DNA of 64,000 bases from UBA5078 sp051252515 (GTDB taxonomy: Bacteria > Pseudomonadota > Gammaproteobacteria > Pseudomonadales > Pseudohongiellaceae), in NCBI GenBank assembly GCA_051252515.1, contig JBPOFS010000002.1, positions 372,001 through 436,000 on the forward strand, in the 5' to 3' direction. Positions 1-7,368 of this stretch are shown here, one piece after another. The first letter of the stretch is position 1, and the number at the start of each line of letters is the position of its first letter. A program made the translations under genes and the position numbers. The notes beneath the pieces are model-generated. The model was not told the DNA's origin. It saw only the letters and a list, made by a program, of their open reading frames with translations, and ran no database searches.

Positions 1-1322
1 TTGCCGCGTTGCACTGTGGAATAAAAAGGGACATTGAGCCCTCCGTTGGCGAGCAAGTTTGGTGCATTCGGAATGCTAGTGGGTCGAGTAAGCCCTGCTT
101 TAGGGGCATAGTAGCCAAGCTCTGCAGTCATGCCGATGGCGTAGCCCCCGAATTGAGGGTTACCTGTATGCGAGCCTGGGGCCGCGAGGAATGTTGTGGG
201 GCCACGTGACCCATTTGCGCCTGAATCCGCTCGTTCAATCTCTGTGTCAGAGTATTGGAAGAAAGAATAAAACTCGGCTTTCTCGCTAAAGCTATGACTG
301 AACGCCCCCGCGAAGCTGTTGCGTTCCATCCCGACTTGCATGAACTCCCATTCCTCGGTTGATTCCCGGCAGGAGCCATTGTTATCGCCACGTTGGTCTG
401 TGCGGGTCCCGGTAAAGAAGGCGCGGCCGTCTGCAGCAGTGAGGTCGTCACAGAGTGGATCGGTGAGAACAAGCGTTGACGATCCGCCTTCTGCAATGTT
501 GCGCGCGGTCAGCGCATTGTTGATATAGGCCGTATTAACGTTCGAACCAAACGCGGGGTTGGCCATCGTCGCCGCGATGTTATTAGGAATGCCCCCCACT
601 GTACCTGTGTATTGAACATTGTCATTGTAAAAATTGCCGTACTCTACTGAGACTGGGTCGCGGCTGTATTTCTCGGCAGAAAGTACAAAGTGTGTGTCGC
701 CGTCGTCGTCTCCCCAACCCCAAATGATGCTTCCGGTTTTGTCTTGCAGGTCTCTAGCGGAATCGAGCGCTTGTATATCGCCATAGACTTCTAGGCCTTC
801 AAAATCTGTTCTCATGATAACGTTAACGACGCCGGCCACGGCGTCTGAGCCGTATAGCGCGGATCCCCCGTCAGTAAGTACTTCCACACGCTCAACCATC
901 ACTAACGGGATTGTGTTGATATCGACAAACTCACCGCCGCTTCGAGTAGTGGTTGCTGCTGAGACCTGTCGTCGCCCATTGATGAGTGTTAGGGTCGAGT
1001 TTTCTCCGAGATTACGCAAATTGACATTGGCGGTCCCGGATAGTCCTGAGCCTTCGCCAGCGCCTTCATTGGTAAATGATCCTGAATTGATTTCGAGATT
1101 CTTGATGACGTCCCAAATTTGGGCGGCGCCCTGTGCTTCTATCGAGGCGCGGTCAACGGTGGTGACAGGAGAGGGAGCATCTAAAGGAGTTCCCCGAATA
1201 TAGGAGCCAGTGACAACCACTTCTTCGACTTCGGGCTGTTGTGCTGCGACTTGTAAAGATAGGCTAGCTAGAATGATTGCAGATGTGATTGCCTTACGTC
1301 GGCTAGGTATTGGTCCACGCAT
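1..1322 (-). CDS. TonB-dependent receptor, N-terminal part (cut by window edge)
   Basis: Reading leftward from the ATG at 1322 the frame stays open to base 1, so about 440 N-terminal residues are visible and the rest of the beta-barrel lies outside the window. The protein starts with a signal peptide ending near VAAQ, followed by the EEVVVTGSYIRG stretch common at the start of these receptors. The plug domain follows, with NLRNLG, LINGRR, ERVEVLTDGGSALYGSDAVAGVVN. The family takes up scarce ligands (siderophores, cobalamin, sugars, amines) across the outer membrane using TonB energy; the ligand here cannot be told. A strong ribosome site (GGGGGGAAG, complement of about 1329-1337) supports the start. 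It is divergent from ahpC. Confidence 0.9.
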   Translation of the reverse strand, partial: MRGPIPSRRKAITSAIILASLSLQVAAQQPEVEEVVVTGSYIRGTPLDAPSPVTTVDRASIEAQGAAQIWDVIKNLEINSGSFTNEGAGEGSGLSGTANVNLRNLGENSTLTLINGRRQVSAATTTRSGGEFVDINTIPLVMVERVEVLTDGGSALYGSDAVAGVVNVIMRTDFEGLEVYGDIQALDSARDLQDKTGSIIWGWGDDDGDTHFVLSAEKYSRDPVSVEYGNFYNDNVQYTGTVGGIPNNIAATMANPAFGSNVNTAYINNALTARNIAEGGSSTLVLTDPLCDDLTAADGRAFFTGTRTDQRGDNNGSCRESTEEWEFMQVGMERNSFAGAFSHSFSEKAEFYSFFQYSDTEIERADSGANGSRGPTTFLAAPGSHTGNPQFGGYAIGMTAELGYYAPKAGLTRPTSIPNAPNLLANGGLNVPFYSTVQRG

Positions 1323-1660
1323 ACTTCTTCCCCCCAGTGTTCTTATAATTGTAGGATTAGTGTGCAAGCTGCGCTGACCACACCAGAAATTGTCAGAAAA
1401 TCCATTTTACTATCCAACAGCTGGAGCTCAAAGCGCATTTCAGTATATGGCACATAAATAATTGATAGCAATCAAATTTGATGTTTTGAAATTGTCACGA
1501 CACCCGCTATCAGGCGGGTGAATTTTGTTCATTGTTTAGAGTGATTAACAAAGTATAAATGGTGGAGATTTGGAGATATCTGGGAAAAAAGGGAACAAAT
1601 AGTTCGGTTTTAGTGGATTTTCTATAAGGCGCGAAATGTTCAGTGTGTGGTTATAGTATG

Positions 1661-1698
1661 ATTGATTAAAGCTATCGTTCTTCTTAAATACAATCTAT
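1661..1698 (+). promoter_or_regulatory. Candidate OxyR operator upstream of ahpC
   Basis: ATTGATTAAAGCTAT at 1661-1675 matches 9 of the 10 fixed positions of the OxyR half-site ATAGnTnnnAnCTAT. Eight bases further, TTAAATACAATCTAT at 1684-1698 matches 8 of 10. The canonical spacer is seven bases, so this one is longer by one. The site abuts the -35 element, where OxyR would activate. An oxyR gene is present at 43477, and ahpCF is a classical OxyR target. The match is by eye. Confidence 0.5.
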
Positions 1699-1727
1699 TT
1701 ACATTAATCATTGATCTTGCGTAGAAT
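1698..1727 (+). promoter_or_regulatory. ahpC sigma70-type promoter
   Basis: TTTACA (1698-1703) and TAGAAT (1722-1727) are separated by 18 bases and lie about 45 bases before the ahpC start. The -35 begins on the last base of the OxyR-like site. Confidence 0.5.
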
Positions 1728-1770
1728 GCCTGTCTTAAGTAATTCATCTCGCCCTAACAGGAGTCAATAA

Positions 1771-2334
1771 GTGTCTTTGATCAACAGTGAAATTAAGCCA
1801 TTCAAAACCACCGCTTTCCATAATGCTGAGTTTTCTGAAGTGACAGAAGCGACATTGCGCGGCAAATGGTCGGTCGTGTTCTTCTATCCAGCAGACTTCA
1901 CGTTTGTATGCCCTACTGAATTAGGCGATCTAGCAGACAACTACGAAGAGTTTAAGAAGCTAGGGGTAGAGATCTACAGCGTCTCAACTGATACGCATTT
2001 TACCCACAAAGCGTGGCATGACAGTTCAGATACGATTCGTAAGATTCAGTATCCTATGCTTGGTGATGCCACTGGTACTATCAGCCGTAACTTTGAAGTC
2101 ATGATCGAAGCCGATGGCCTTGCAGAGCGTGGCACTTTCGTTATTGATCCTGAAGGCGTGATTCAAATCGTCGAAATCACTGCTGGTGGTATTGGCCGTG
2201 ATGCGTCTGAATTGCTTCGCAAGGTAAAAGCCGCACAGTACGTAGCGACTCACCCAGGTGAAGTTTGCCCAGCAAAATGGAAAGAAGGCGAAGCGACTCT
2301 TGCTCCTTCTCTAGATCTAGTTGGCAAAATCTAA
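1771..2334 (+). CDS. ahpC: Alkyl hydroperoxide reductase peroxiredoxin subunit
   Basis: Typical 2-Cys peroxiredoxin that reduces H2O2, organic peroxides and peroxynitrite in the cytoplasm and is recycled by AhpF. At 187 residues it equals the E. coli protein in length. The peroxidatic cysteine is C47 in FTFVCPTEL and the resolving cysteine is C166 in GEVCPAKW. The start is GTG, supported by an AGGAG-type ribosome site (about 1758-1763). ahpF follows in the same direction after a strong hairpin, so the two are probably one operon with the hairpin lowering ahpF expression. An OxyR-like site lies just upstream. Confidence 0.97.
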   Translation: MSLINSEIKPFKTTAFHNAEFSEVTEATLRGKWSVVFFYPADFTFVCPTELGDLADNYEEFKKLGVEIYSVSTDTHFTHKAWHDSSDTIRKIQYPMLGDATGTISRNFEVMIEADGLAERGTFVIDPEGVIQIVEITAGGIGRDASELLRKVKAAQYVATHPGEVCPAKWKEGEATLAPSLDLVGKI

Positions 2335-2367
2335 GCACCACCTTCGCTAGTCTAAGTGAATGCCTCG

Positions 2368-2392
2368 GCGGGCCTATGTTGAATAGGCCCGC
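2368..2392 (+). terminator. Hairpin between ahpC and ahpF (attenuator or RNA-stability stem)
   Basis: GCGGGCCTAT and ATAGGCCCGC form a perfect 10-bp stem with a five-base loop, 33 bases after the ahpC stop. No T run follows (TTATGCAGG), so it is a weak intrinsic terminator at best. It more likely acts as partial attenuator or 3'-end protector of the ahpC message, giving more AhpC than AhpF. Confidence 0.6.
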
Positions 2393-2457
2393 TTATGCAG
2401 GCCACGCACCGCTTTATCCTCTCTTTTATTCCCACACTCTATGAAGGTTCTACGTCC

Positions 2458-4011
2458 ATGTTAGACGCAACAATGAAGTCACAGTTACAAGTGTATCTCG
2501 AGAAAGTGCAACACCCCTTCGAGCTTGTTGCCTCATTGGATGACGGTGAGAAGTCACAGGAGCTTTGGGGTCTGCTAGAAGAGATTGCAGGATTGAGCGA
2601 TAAAATTACGGCGCGCAAAGATGGTCAAGATAAGCGTAAGCCTTCTTTTGCTATTAGTCGTGCCTCTACCGGAGTCAGCCTTCGTTTTGCAGGTATTCCC
2701 CTAGGGCATGAGTTTACGTCTTTGGTGTTGGCTTTATTGCAGGTAGGCGGGCATCCACCAAAACTTAGTGAGGAGTCGATCGCGCAGATTAAAACGATTG
2801 AGGGCGATTTCGAGTTTGAAACCTATTTTTCATTGTCATGCCAAAACTGCCCTGATGTTGTCCAGGCATTAAACGTCTTGGCTGTCCTTAATCCTAGCTT
2901 CAAGCACGTAGCAATAGATGGGGCTTTGTTTCAAGGCGAAGTCGATGAGCGGCAAATCATGTCTGTGCCTTGCGTCTATCTGAATGGGAAACTTTTTGGG
3001 CAAGGACGGATGGGGGTAGAAGAGATACTAGCCAAAATAGATACGGGAGCAGCAGATAAAGAGGTGGCCCGTATGAGTGAGCGAGAGCCCTTTGATGTGC
3101 TTGTGGTCGGAGGCGGTCCTGCAGGCGCTGCCGGTGCAATATATGCGGCGCGTAAGGGGATTCGCACTGGGGTTGCTGCGGAACGCTTTGGCGGACAAGT
3201 ATTAGATACGATGGGCATTGAAAATTTAATCGCCATTTCTGAAACTGAAGGTCCAAAATTGGCCCGAGCACTAGAGGAAAATGTGCGCAGATACGATGTC
3301 GATATTATGAATCTTCAACGTGCCTCCGTATTGATCCCTGCAGCGCAAGAAGGCGGATTGCATGAGGTTCAATTTGCTAGTGGCGCAAGCCTGAAAGCGA
3401 AGACAGTCATTGTGGCAACAGGCGCGCGCTGGCGTGAACTGAATGTGCCAGGTGAGAGCGAATACCGAAATCGCGGTGTCGCGTATTGCCCCCATTGCGA
3501 TGGCCCCCTTTTCAAGGGTAAGCATGTCGCCGTGATTGGTGGCGGTAACTCTGGAATCGAAGCCGCGATTGACTTGGCCGGATTAGTGAGTCATGTCACC
3601 GTATTGGAGTTTGCGCCCGAGCTGCGTGCAGACGCGGTGCTTCAGAAGAAGCTCAATACGCTGAGTAATGTGACGGTGATTACCAATGCGCAAACCACGC
3701 AAGTGCTTGGCGACGGGCAAAAGGTTAATGGTTTGCACTATACAGATAGAGCGTCGAACGAGCAGAAGAGTGTCGTGCTCGACGGTGTGTTTGTACAAAT
3801 TGGTTTGCTGCCTAACAGTGATTGGCTCAAAGGAACTGTAGAGCTGAGTAAGCATGGAGAGATAGTGACTGACCAGCGTGGCGAAACCAATGTGTCAGGC
3901 GTGTTTGCGGCAGGTGATGTGACAACTGTCCCGTATAAGCAGATTGTTATTGCCATGGGCGAAGGGGCGCGAGCATCGCTTAGCGCTTTTGACTATTTAA
4001 TTCGTCATTGA
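2458..4011 (+). CDS. ahpF: Alkyl hydroperoxide reductase flavoprotein subunit
   Basis: NADH-dependent disulfide reductase that regenerates AhpC. The 517 residues follow E. coli AhpF closely from its first residues (MLDATMKSQLQ). The open frame reaches back to 2395, but the ATG at 2458 matches the family start and has GAAGG about ten bases before it. The N-terminal double-thioredoxin-fold domain has the redox pair C128/C131 (SCQNC). FAD is bound by GGGPAGAAGA. The thioredoxin-reductase-like active site is C344/C347 (YCPHC), NAD(P)H is bound by GGGNSG, and the second FAD motif is FAAGDVT near the C-terminus. All catalytic residues are intact. Confidence 0.97.
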   Translation: MLDATMKSQLQVYLEKVQHPFELVASLDDGEKSQELWGLLEEIAGLSDKITARKDGQDKRKPSFAISRASTGVSLRFAGIPLGHEFTSLVLALLQVGGHPPKLSEESIAQIKTIEGDFEFETYFSLSCQNCPDVVQALNVLAVLNPSFKHVAIDGALFQGEVDERQIMSVPCVYLNGKLFGQGRMGVEEILAKIDTGAADKEVARMSEREPFDVLVVGGGPAGAAGAIYAARKGIRTGVAAERFGGQVLDTMGIENLIAISETEGPKLARALEENVRRYDVDIMNLQRASVLIPAAQEGGLHEVQFASGASLKAKTVIVATGARWRELNVPGESEYRNRGVAYCPHCDGPLFKGKHVAVIGGGNSGIEAAIDLAGLVSHVTVLEFAPELRADAVLQKKLNTLSNVTVITNAQTTQVLGDGQKVNGLHYTDRASNEQKSVVLDGVFVQIGLLPNSDWLKGTVELSKHGEIVTDQRGETNVSGVFAAGDVTTVPYKQIVIAMGEGARASLSAFDYLIRH

Positions 4012-4043
4012 TGTATATCGCCTAGTTAACAAGGTTCAATGAA

Positions 4044-4094
4044 AAACGGGTCTGAAGAGTCAAATGCCGAAGCGTTTGATCCGCAGACCCGTTT
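4044..4094. terminator. Bidirectional terminator between ahpF and the PQQ dehydrogenase
   Basis: AAACGGGTCTG (4044-4054) pairs with CAGACCCGTTT (4084-4094). Inside it TCAAATGC and GCGTTTGA form a second stem capped by CGAA. The long two-part hairpin sits between convergent genes, and short T or A tracts flank it on both strands. Confidence 0.75.
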
Positions 4095-4112
4095 CTCGAA
4101 TTTTCGAGCTAG

Positions 4113-5777
4113 TTAATCAGGCAGTGCGAATGTCGCCATGGCATTGCCCGAAACGACAGTGACATACTGCACACCGTCAACCATGTAAGTGACCGGAGCC
4201 ATCGCGATTTGACCGCCAAGGCTGGCCTTCCACAAGAGTTCCCCTGTGCGTGCGTCGAGTGCGTGGAAATGCCCCTCGCGCCCGCCAGCAAACAATAGGT
4301 CGGTTGCGGTAGTGAGCATTCCACCGTCGCTGACATCGAATTGTTCATACTTCCAAACAGCCTCGCCCGTATCAGGGTCCATGGCCATTAGTGCCGCATG
4401 TCCTACTTCATCAGTCCACGTGTTGATTGGCGTGGTACGACCTATGCCCACGCCAGGGGCGCCGATGGCGGGTGTCAATACGGTAAAACCACCGCCTAAG
4501 AAGGCGCGGCCAGGCTCGTACTCTTGCTCCTCCGATCGGTAAATTGTCGCGTAATCTTCCCAGGCACTAAAATAGAATAAGTCTGTGCGTGGGCTATAAG
4601 ATGGTGGATACCAATTTGTGGCACCTTGGTTGCCAGGCCAAGTAGGCATGCCTTCTGCTTGTGGTGTAGGGATGGGGCGGCCATTGTCATCGAGCCCACT
4701 GGACCAGTTCACTTTCACATAAGGCTTGCCTAATAAAAACTCGCCGTCTTCGCGATCCAGTACATAGAAATAACCATTACGGTTAGCCCAGAGCATTAGC
4801 TTGCGTTGCTCGCCTTCCCACTCGCGGTCTACTAGTACGGGAACTTGCACTGCATCGTAGTCATAGCCATCATTCGGCGTGAACTGGAAGTGCCAGTCAA
4901 GCTCGCCTGTATCGGCATCCAACGCGATTACGGAATCAGAGTAGAGATTGTCGCCAGGGCGTTGATGGGGGTTCCAATCGGGGCCTGGATTGCCAACGCC
5001 CCAATAAGTGAGGTTTAGCTCGGGATCAAACGAACCGGTAATCCAGACGGGTGCGCCGCCATGTTCCCAATCTTCGTCATCCCAGGAATCATGACCAGGT
5101 TCGCCAGGGGCTGGAATCGTATAGAACTTCCAGGCTTCTTCGCCAGTGTCTGCATCATATGCCACGACGTAACCACGGATTCCAAATTCGCCACCGCCTA
5201 CGCCTACCATAACCTTATCTTTCACGATGAGCGGAGCCATCGTAATGGAGTAGGCAAGATTGACGTCACCGACCTCGATATTCCAAAGCGGATCGCCAGT
5301 AATGCGGTCAAGGGCAATCAAGCGTGCATCGAGGGTGCCCATGTACACTTTGTCGCCCAATATGGCGATGCCGCGGTTGTTAGCGCCGCAACACACACGT
5401 GCGTTCTCTGAGGGGGTATGTTTAAAGACCCAGAACACTCGACCCGTGATTGGGTCCATGGCGATCACATCGTTTGGTCGCTGGGTGATATACATCACGC
5501 CATCGGCGACGATTGGATTCGATTGCCACGCGCCAAAAACTTGGTTTTGCAGCATCCACTTGAGTTCAAGATCTTTTACATTTCCGGAATTGATTTGAGT
5601 TAATTCGCTATAGCGTTTTCCCGAATAGTCACCATTATAGGTTAACCAGTTTTGCGGCTCGTCTTGGCTATTAAGTAAGCGCTCATAAGTGACTTCTTGT
5701 TGCGCAACACTATGCGCGCTCATAAGAGTCGCGGCGATATAGAGCGCAATGGCGCTTAATTTTTGGAGTGTGTTCAT
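4113..5777 (-). CDS. PQQ-dependent alcohol dehydrogenase, lanthanide-type signature
   Basis: Periplasmic quinoprotein dehydrogenase of the methanol/ethanol dehydrogenase family: 554 residues, with a signal peptide ending at HSVAQ. The adjacent-cysteine disulfide ring is C129-C130 (RVCCGANNRG). The metal ligands are in place: E197 in GGGEFGIRG and N263 in GNPGPDWN. The catalytic aspartate is D306, and a second aspartate, D308, follows two residues on (GYDYDAV). In this family the extra Asp marks lanthanide-dependent enzymes (XoxF, ExaF, PedH), while calcium enzymes have Ala or Ser there. It overlaps the upstream cytochrome gene by four bases, so they are co-translated and the cytochrome is the likely electron acceptor. 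No PQQ synthesis genes are in the window. The alcohol substrate is unknown. Confidence 0.92.
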   Translation of the reverse strand: MNTLQKLSAIALYIAATLMSAHSVAQQEVTYERLLNSQDEPQNWLTYNGDYSGKRYSELTQINSGNVKDLELKWMLQNQVFGAWQSNPIVADGVMYITQRPNDVIAMDPITGRVFWVFKHTPSENARVCCGANNRGIAILGDKVYMGTLDARLIALDRITGDPLWNIEVGDVNLAYSITMAPLIVKDKVMVGVGGGEFGIRGYVVAYDADTGEEAWKFYTIPAPGEPGHDSWDDEDWEHGGAPVWITGSFDPELNLTYWGVGNPGPDWNPHQRPGDNLYSDSVIALDADTGELDWHFQFTPNDGYDYDAVQVPVLVDREWEGEQRKLMLWANRNGYFYVLDREDGEFLLGKPYVKVNWSSGLDDNGRPIPTPQAEGMPTWPGNQGATNWYPPSYSPRTDLFYFSAWEDYATIYRSEEQEYEPGRAFLGGGFTVLTPAIGAPGVGIGRTTPINTWTDEVGHAALMAMDPDTGEAVWKYEQFDVSDGGMLTTATDLLFAGGREGHFHALDARTGELLWKASLGGQIAMAPVTYMVDGVQYVTVVSGNAMATFALPD

Positions 5778-6583
5778 TCTAGGCCTCTCAGTGTCAGCAG
5801 GTAGCCGATGAGGTCTGCAACCTCTTCATTGGCGAGTGAGGTGGGTTCATGCACTGGTGTGCTGCTAAGCTCATAGCTCACAAGATCAGCCTTTATGAGA
5901 GAGCGCAGGCGCTCGTTTGAGTCGATGACTTGCACTGAGTAAGTGTCTTCGTTCAAACGCCTGCCAATGATGGTTTCCTCTGTCCGTGTTACTAAACGCA
6001 CTTGCCGATTTATGGGCTGCAATGTGGCGGAGGGATTAGTCAAAACAGTTTGCAGAACGGAAGGCGTGCGAATAAGACCAATGTCGCTTAGGTCTGGACC
6101 AGTGCGGCTCCCTGCTCCGTCTGCGCGATGGCAGGCAGCGCAATCGCCAACGCCGTCGTAGATTGCTTTTCCACGTATGGGGTCGCCTATGCGAATGGCC
6201 ACACCCTCAGGGTCAAACCCAGCACGGATAAAAGCGATCACACCGCTTAGCTCTTCGGGGCGCAGGCTAAATGATGGCATTCTGCCACCAGCGGCGCCTT
6301 CAGTAACGATACGTGCAAGGTCTGCGTCAGAACTGGCGGTTCTAAACTGGCCTAGGCGCAGGTTGATGCCGTCAATGGTGTCACCCTGAGGGCCGTGGCA
6401 AAGGGCGCATTGTTGTACATATACCCTTGAGCCGGCTTGGATTGATTCGCTAGTGTATTGATGGTCACTGATCTCTTGCGCCATAGCAGGGGCGGCGAAA
6501 CCAAGTGCTATCAGGAGAGAAACGAGGTTGAGTCGTAAGAGGCTTTTAGGCTTGCGCCCTGAAGCAGGTAAGAAAGCATTCAC
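5774..6583 (-). CDS. Exported diheme cytochrome c, partner of the PQQ dehydrogenase
   Basis: Periplasmic c-type cytochrome of 269 residues. The signal peptide ends near PAMAQ. The two heme sites are C59-C62-H63 (CALCH) and C148-C151-H152 (CAACH). Likely sixth ligands are the methionines in GGRMPSF and elsewhere. The start is GTG and the upstream ribosome site is weak, so the start is less sure than the frame. The stop overlaps the dehydrogenase start (ATGA), which implies a dedicated electron-transfer partner passing electrons from PQQH2 to the respiratory chain. The C-terminal half (about residues 165-260) resembles the cytochrome region often found beside such dehydrogenases. Confidence 0.88.
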   Translation of the reverse strand: MNAFLPASGRKPKSLLRLNLVSLLIALGFAAPAMAQEISDHQYTSESIQAGSRVYVQQCALCHGPQGDTIDGINLRLGQFRTASSDADLARIVTEGAAGGRMPSFSLRPEELSGVIAFIRAGFDPEGVAIRIGDPIRGKAIYDGVGDCAACHRADGAGSRTGPDLSDIGLIRTPSVLQTVLTNPSATLQPINRQVRLVTRTEETIIGRRLNEDTYSVQVIDSNERLRSLIKADLVSYELSSTPVHEPTSLANEEVADLIGYLLTLRGLE

Positions 6584-6718
6584 AGTAAGCGGCCCGTTTT
6601 AGTTGTTGTTTTAAGTACCAGAGAATAGTCGTATTTGACTAATGAATCCAGCAGATGCAGGCACAATGCTGCATGTGTTACCGTTGCTAGACAATAAGAA
6701 ACGCTGTGAGTGCCTTGT

Positions 6719-7336
6719 ATGTCGGCTTTGCAACAAAAACTACTAATATGTATCGCCTTATGGCTGTTCCTGCCGCTGAGTAGTTATGGGCATGGGGGCG
6801 TGGCCTACGAAGAAGATCTCTGTGTCATTAACATTGATTTCTTGAAGGCACATTTCACAATATACCAGCCAGAAACGAACGGAAACGAGGAGTTTTGTGA
6901 AGAAATTCCAAGTGTTAGTGAAACGGTTTTTGTGATGGAGTATCAGCACGACTTTCTCAAAGAAATGCCCGTAGACTTTAGAATTATTCGCGATGAGCAA
7001 GATTTTGGTATCTACGCGCGCTGGGAAGATGTCGAAACGATAGAGGATATCGATGCCGTCACCGCGTTCTACCAACCTCCAGTAGTGCGAACCGAGGGAG
7101 CGTTTACCACGAACTACGCTTTTACCGAGGGCGGCACTTATATAGGCATTGTCACGGCGAAGCATCCCGATAATGGTCGGGTCTACAATGCTGTGTTCTA
7201 TTTTCAAGTGGGCGGCCCAGATTATGGCAGTTTGCCGTGGTTTTTTGCTCTAGCGATTCTATTGCAATGTCTCTATTGGCTTAGCAATGGTGGATTGAAA
7301 AGACTACGTCAGGCGAAGCAGAACAATAATAATTAG
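6719..7336 (+). CDS. Exported, membrane-anchored protein of unknown function in the copper module
   Basis: I do not recognise this family. The roughly 205-residue protein has a signal peptide (LLICIALWLFLPLSSYG), after which the mature end starts with His-Gly-Gly. A periplasmic beta-rich domain with two cysteines (DLCVIN and EEFCEE) follows, then a single C-terminal transmembrane segment (LPWFFALAILLQCLYWL) and a basic Asn-rich tail. The frame extends to a GTG at 6710; the ATG at 6719 is preferred as a normal start just before the hydrophobic stretch. It is the first gene of a co-directional set with a multicopper oxidase and a cupredoxin, so a role in copper delivery or in assembling that system is plausible but unproven. 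Confidence 0.75.
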   Translation: MSALQQKLLICIALWLFLPLSSYGHGGVAYEEDLCVINIDFLKAHFTIYQPETNGNEEFCEEIPSVSETVFVMEYQHDFLKEMPVDFRIIRDEQDFGIYARWEDVETIEDIDAVTAFYQPPVVRTEGAFTTNYAFTEGGTYIGIVTAKHPDNGRVYNAVFYFQVGGPDYGSLPWFFALAILLQCLYWLSNGGLKRLRQAKQNNNN

Positions 7337-7368
7337 GTCGTTACTTATCATTAGAAGTGGAAGACATC

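Larger units (their letters stand above)
1323..1770. promoter_or_regulatory. Divergent intergenic region, TonB receptor / ahpC
   Basis: This 448-base gap has no convincing gene. It carries the ahpC promoter and OxyR-like site (listed separately) and an AT-rich stretch that should hold the receptor promoter on the minus strand. A small hairpin at 1501-1520 (CACCCGC, six-base loop, GCGGGTG) is followed by an imperfect T run on the plus strand. No known gene would need a terminator there, so its role is unclear. Confidence 0.6.

Noticed and set aside
814..1203. A 129-codon open frame on the plus strand at the left edge
   Set aside because: Antisense to the plug domain of the TonB receptor, which is well supported though it runs off the window.
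1501..1520. Hairpin CACCCGC/GCGGGTG as a terminator
   Set aside because: No gene on the plus strand precedes it and the following T run is broken; kept only as a note in the intergenic entry.
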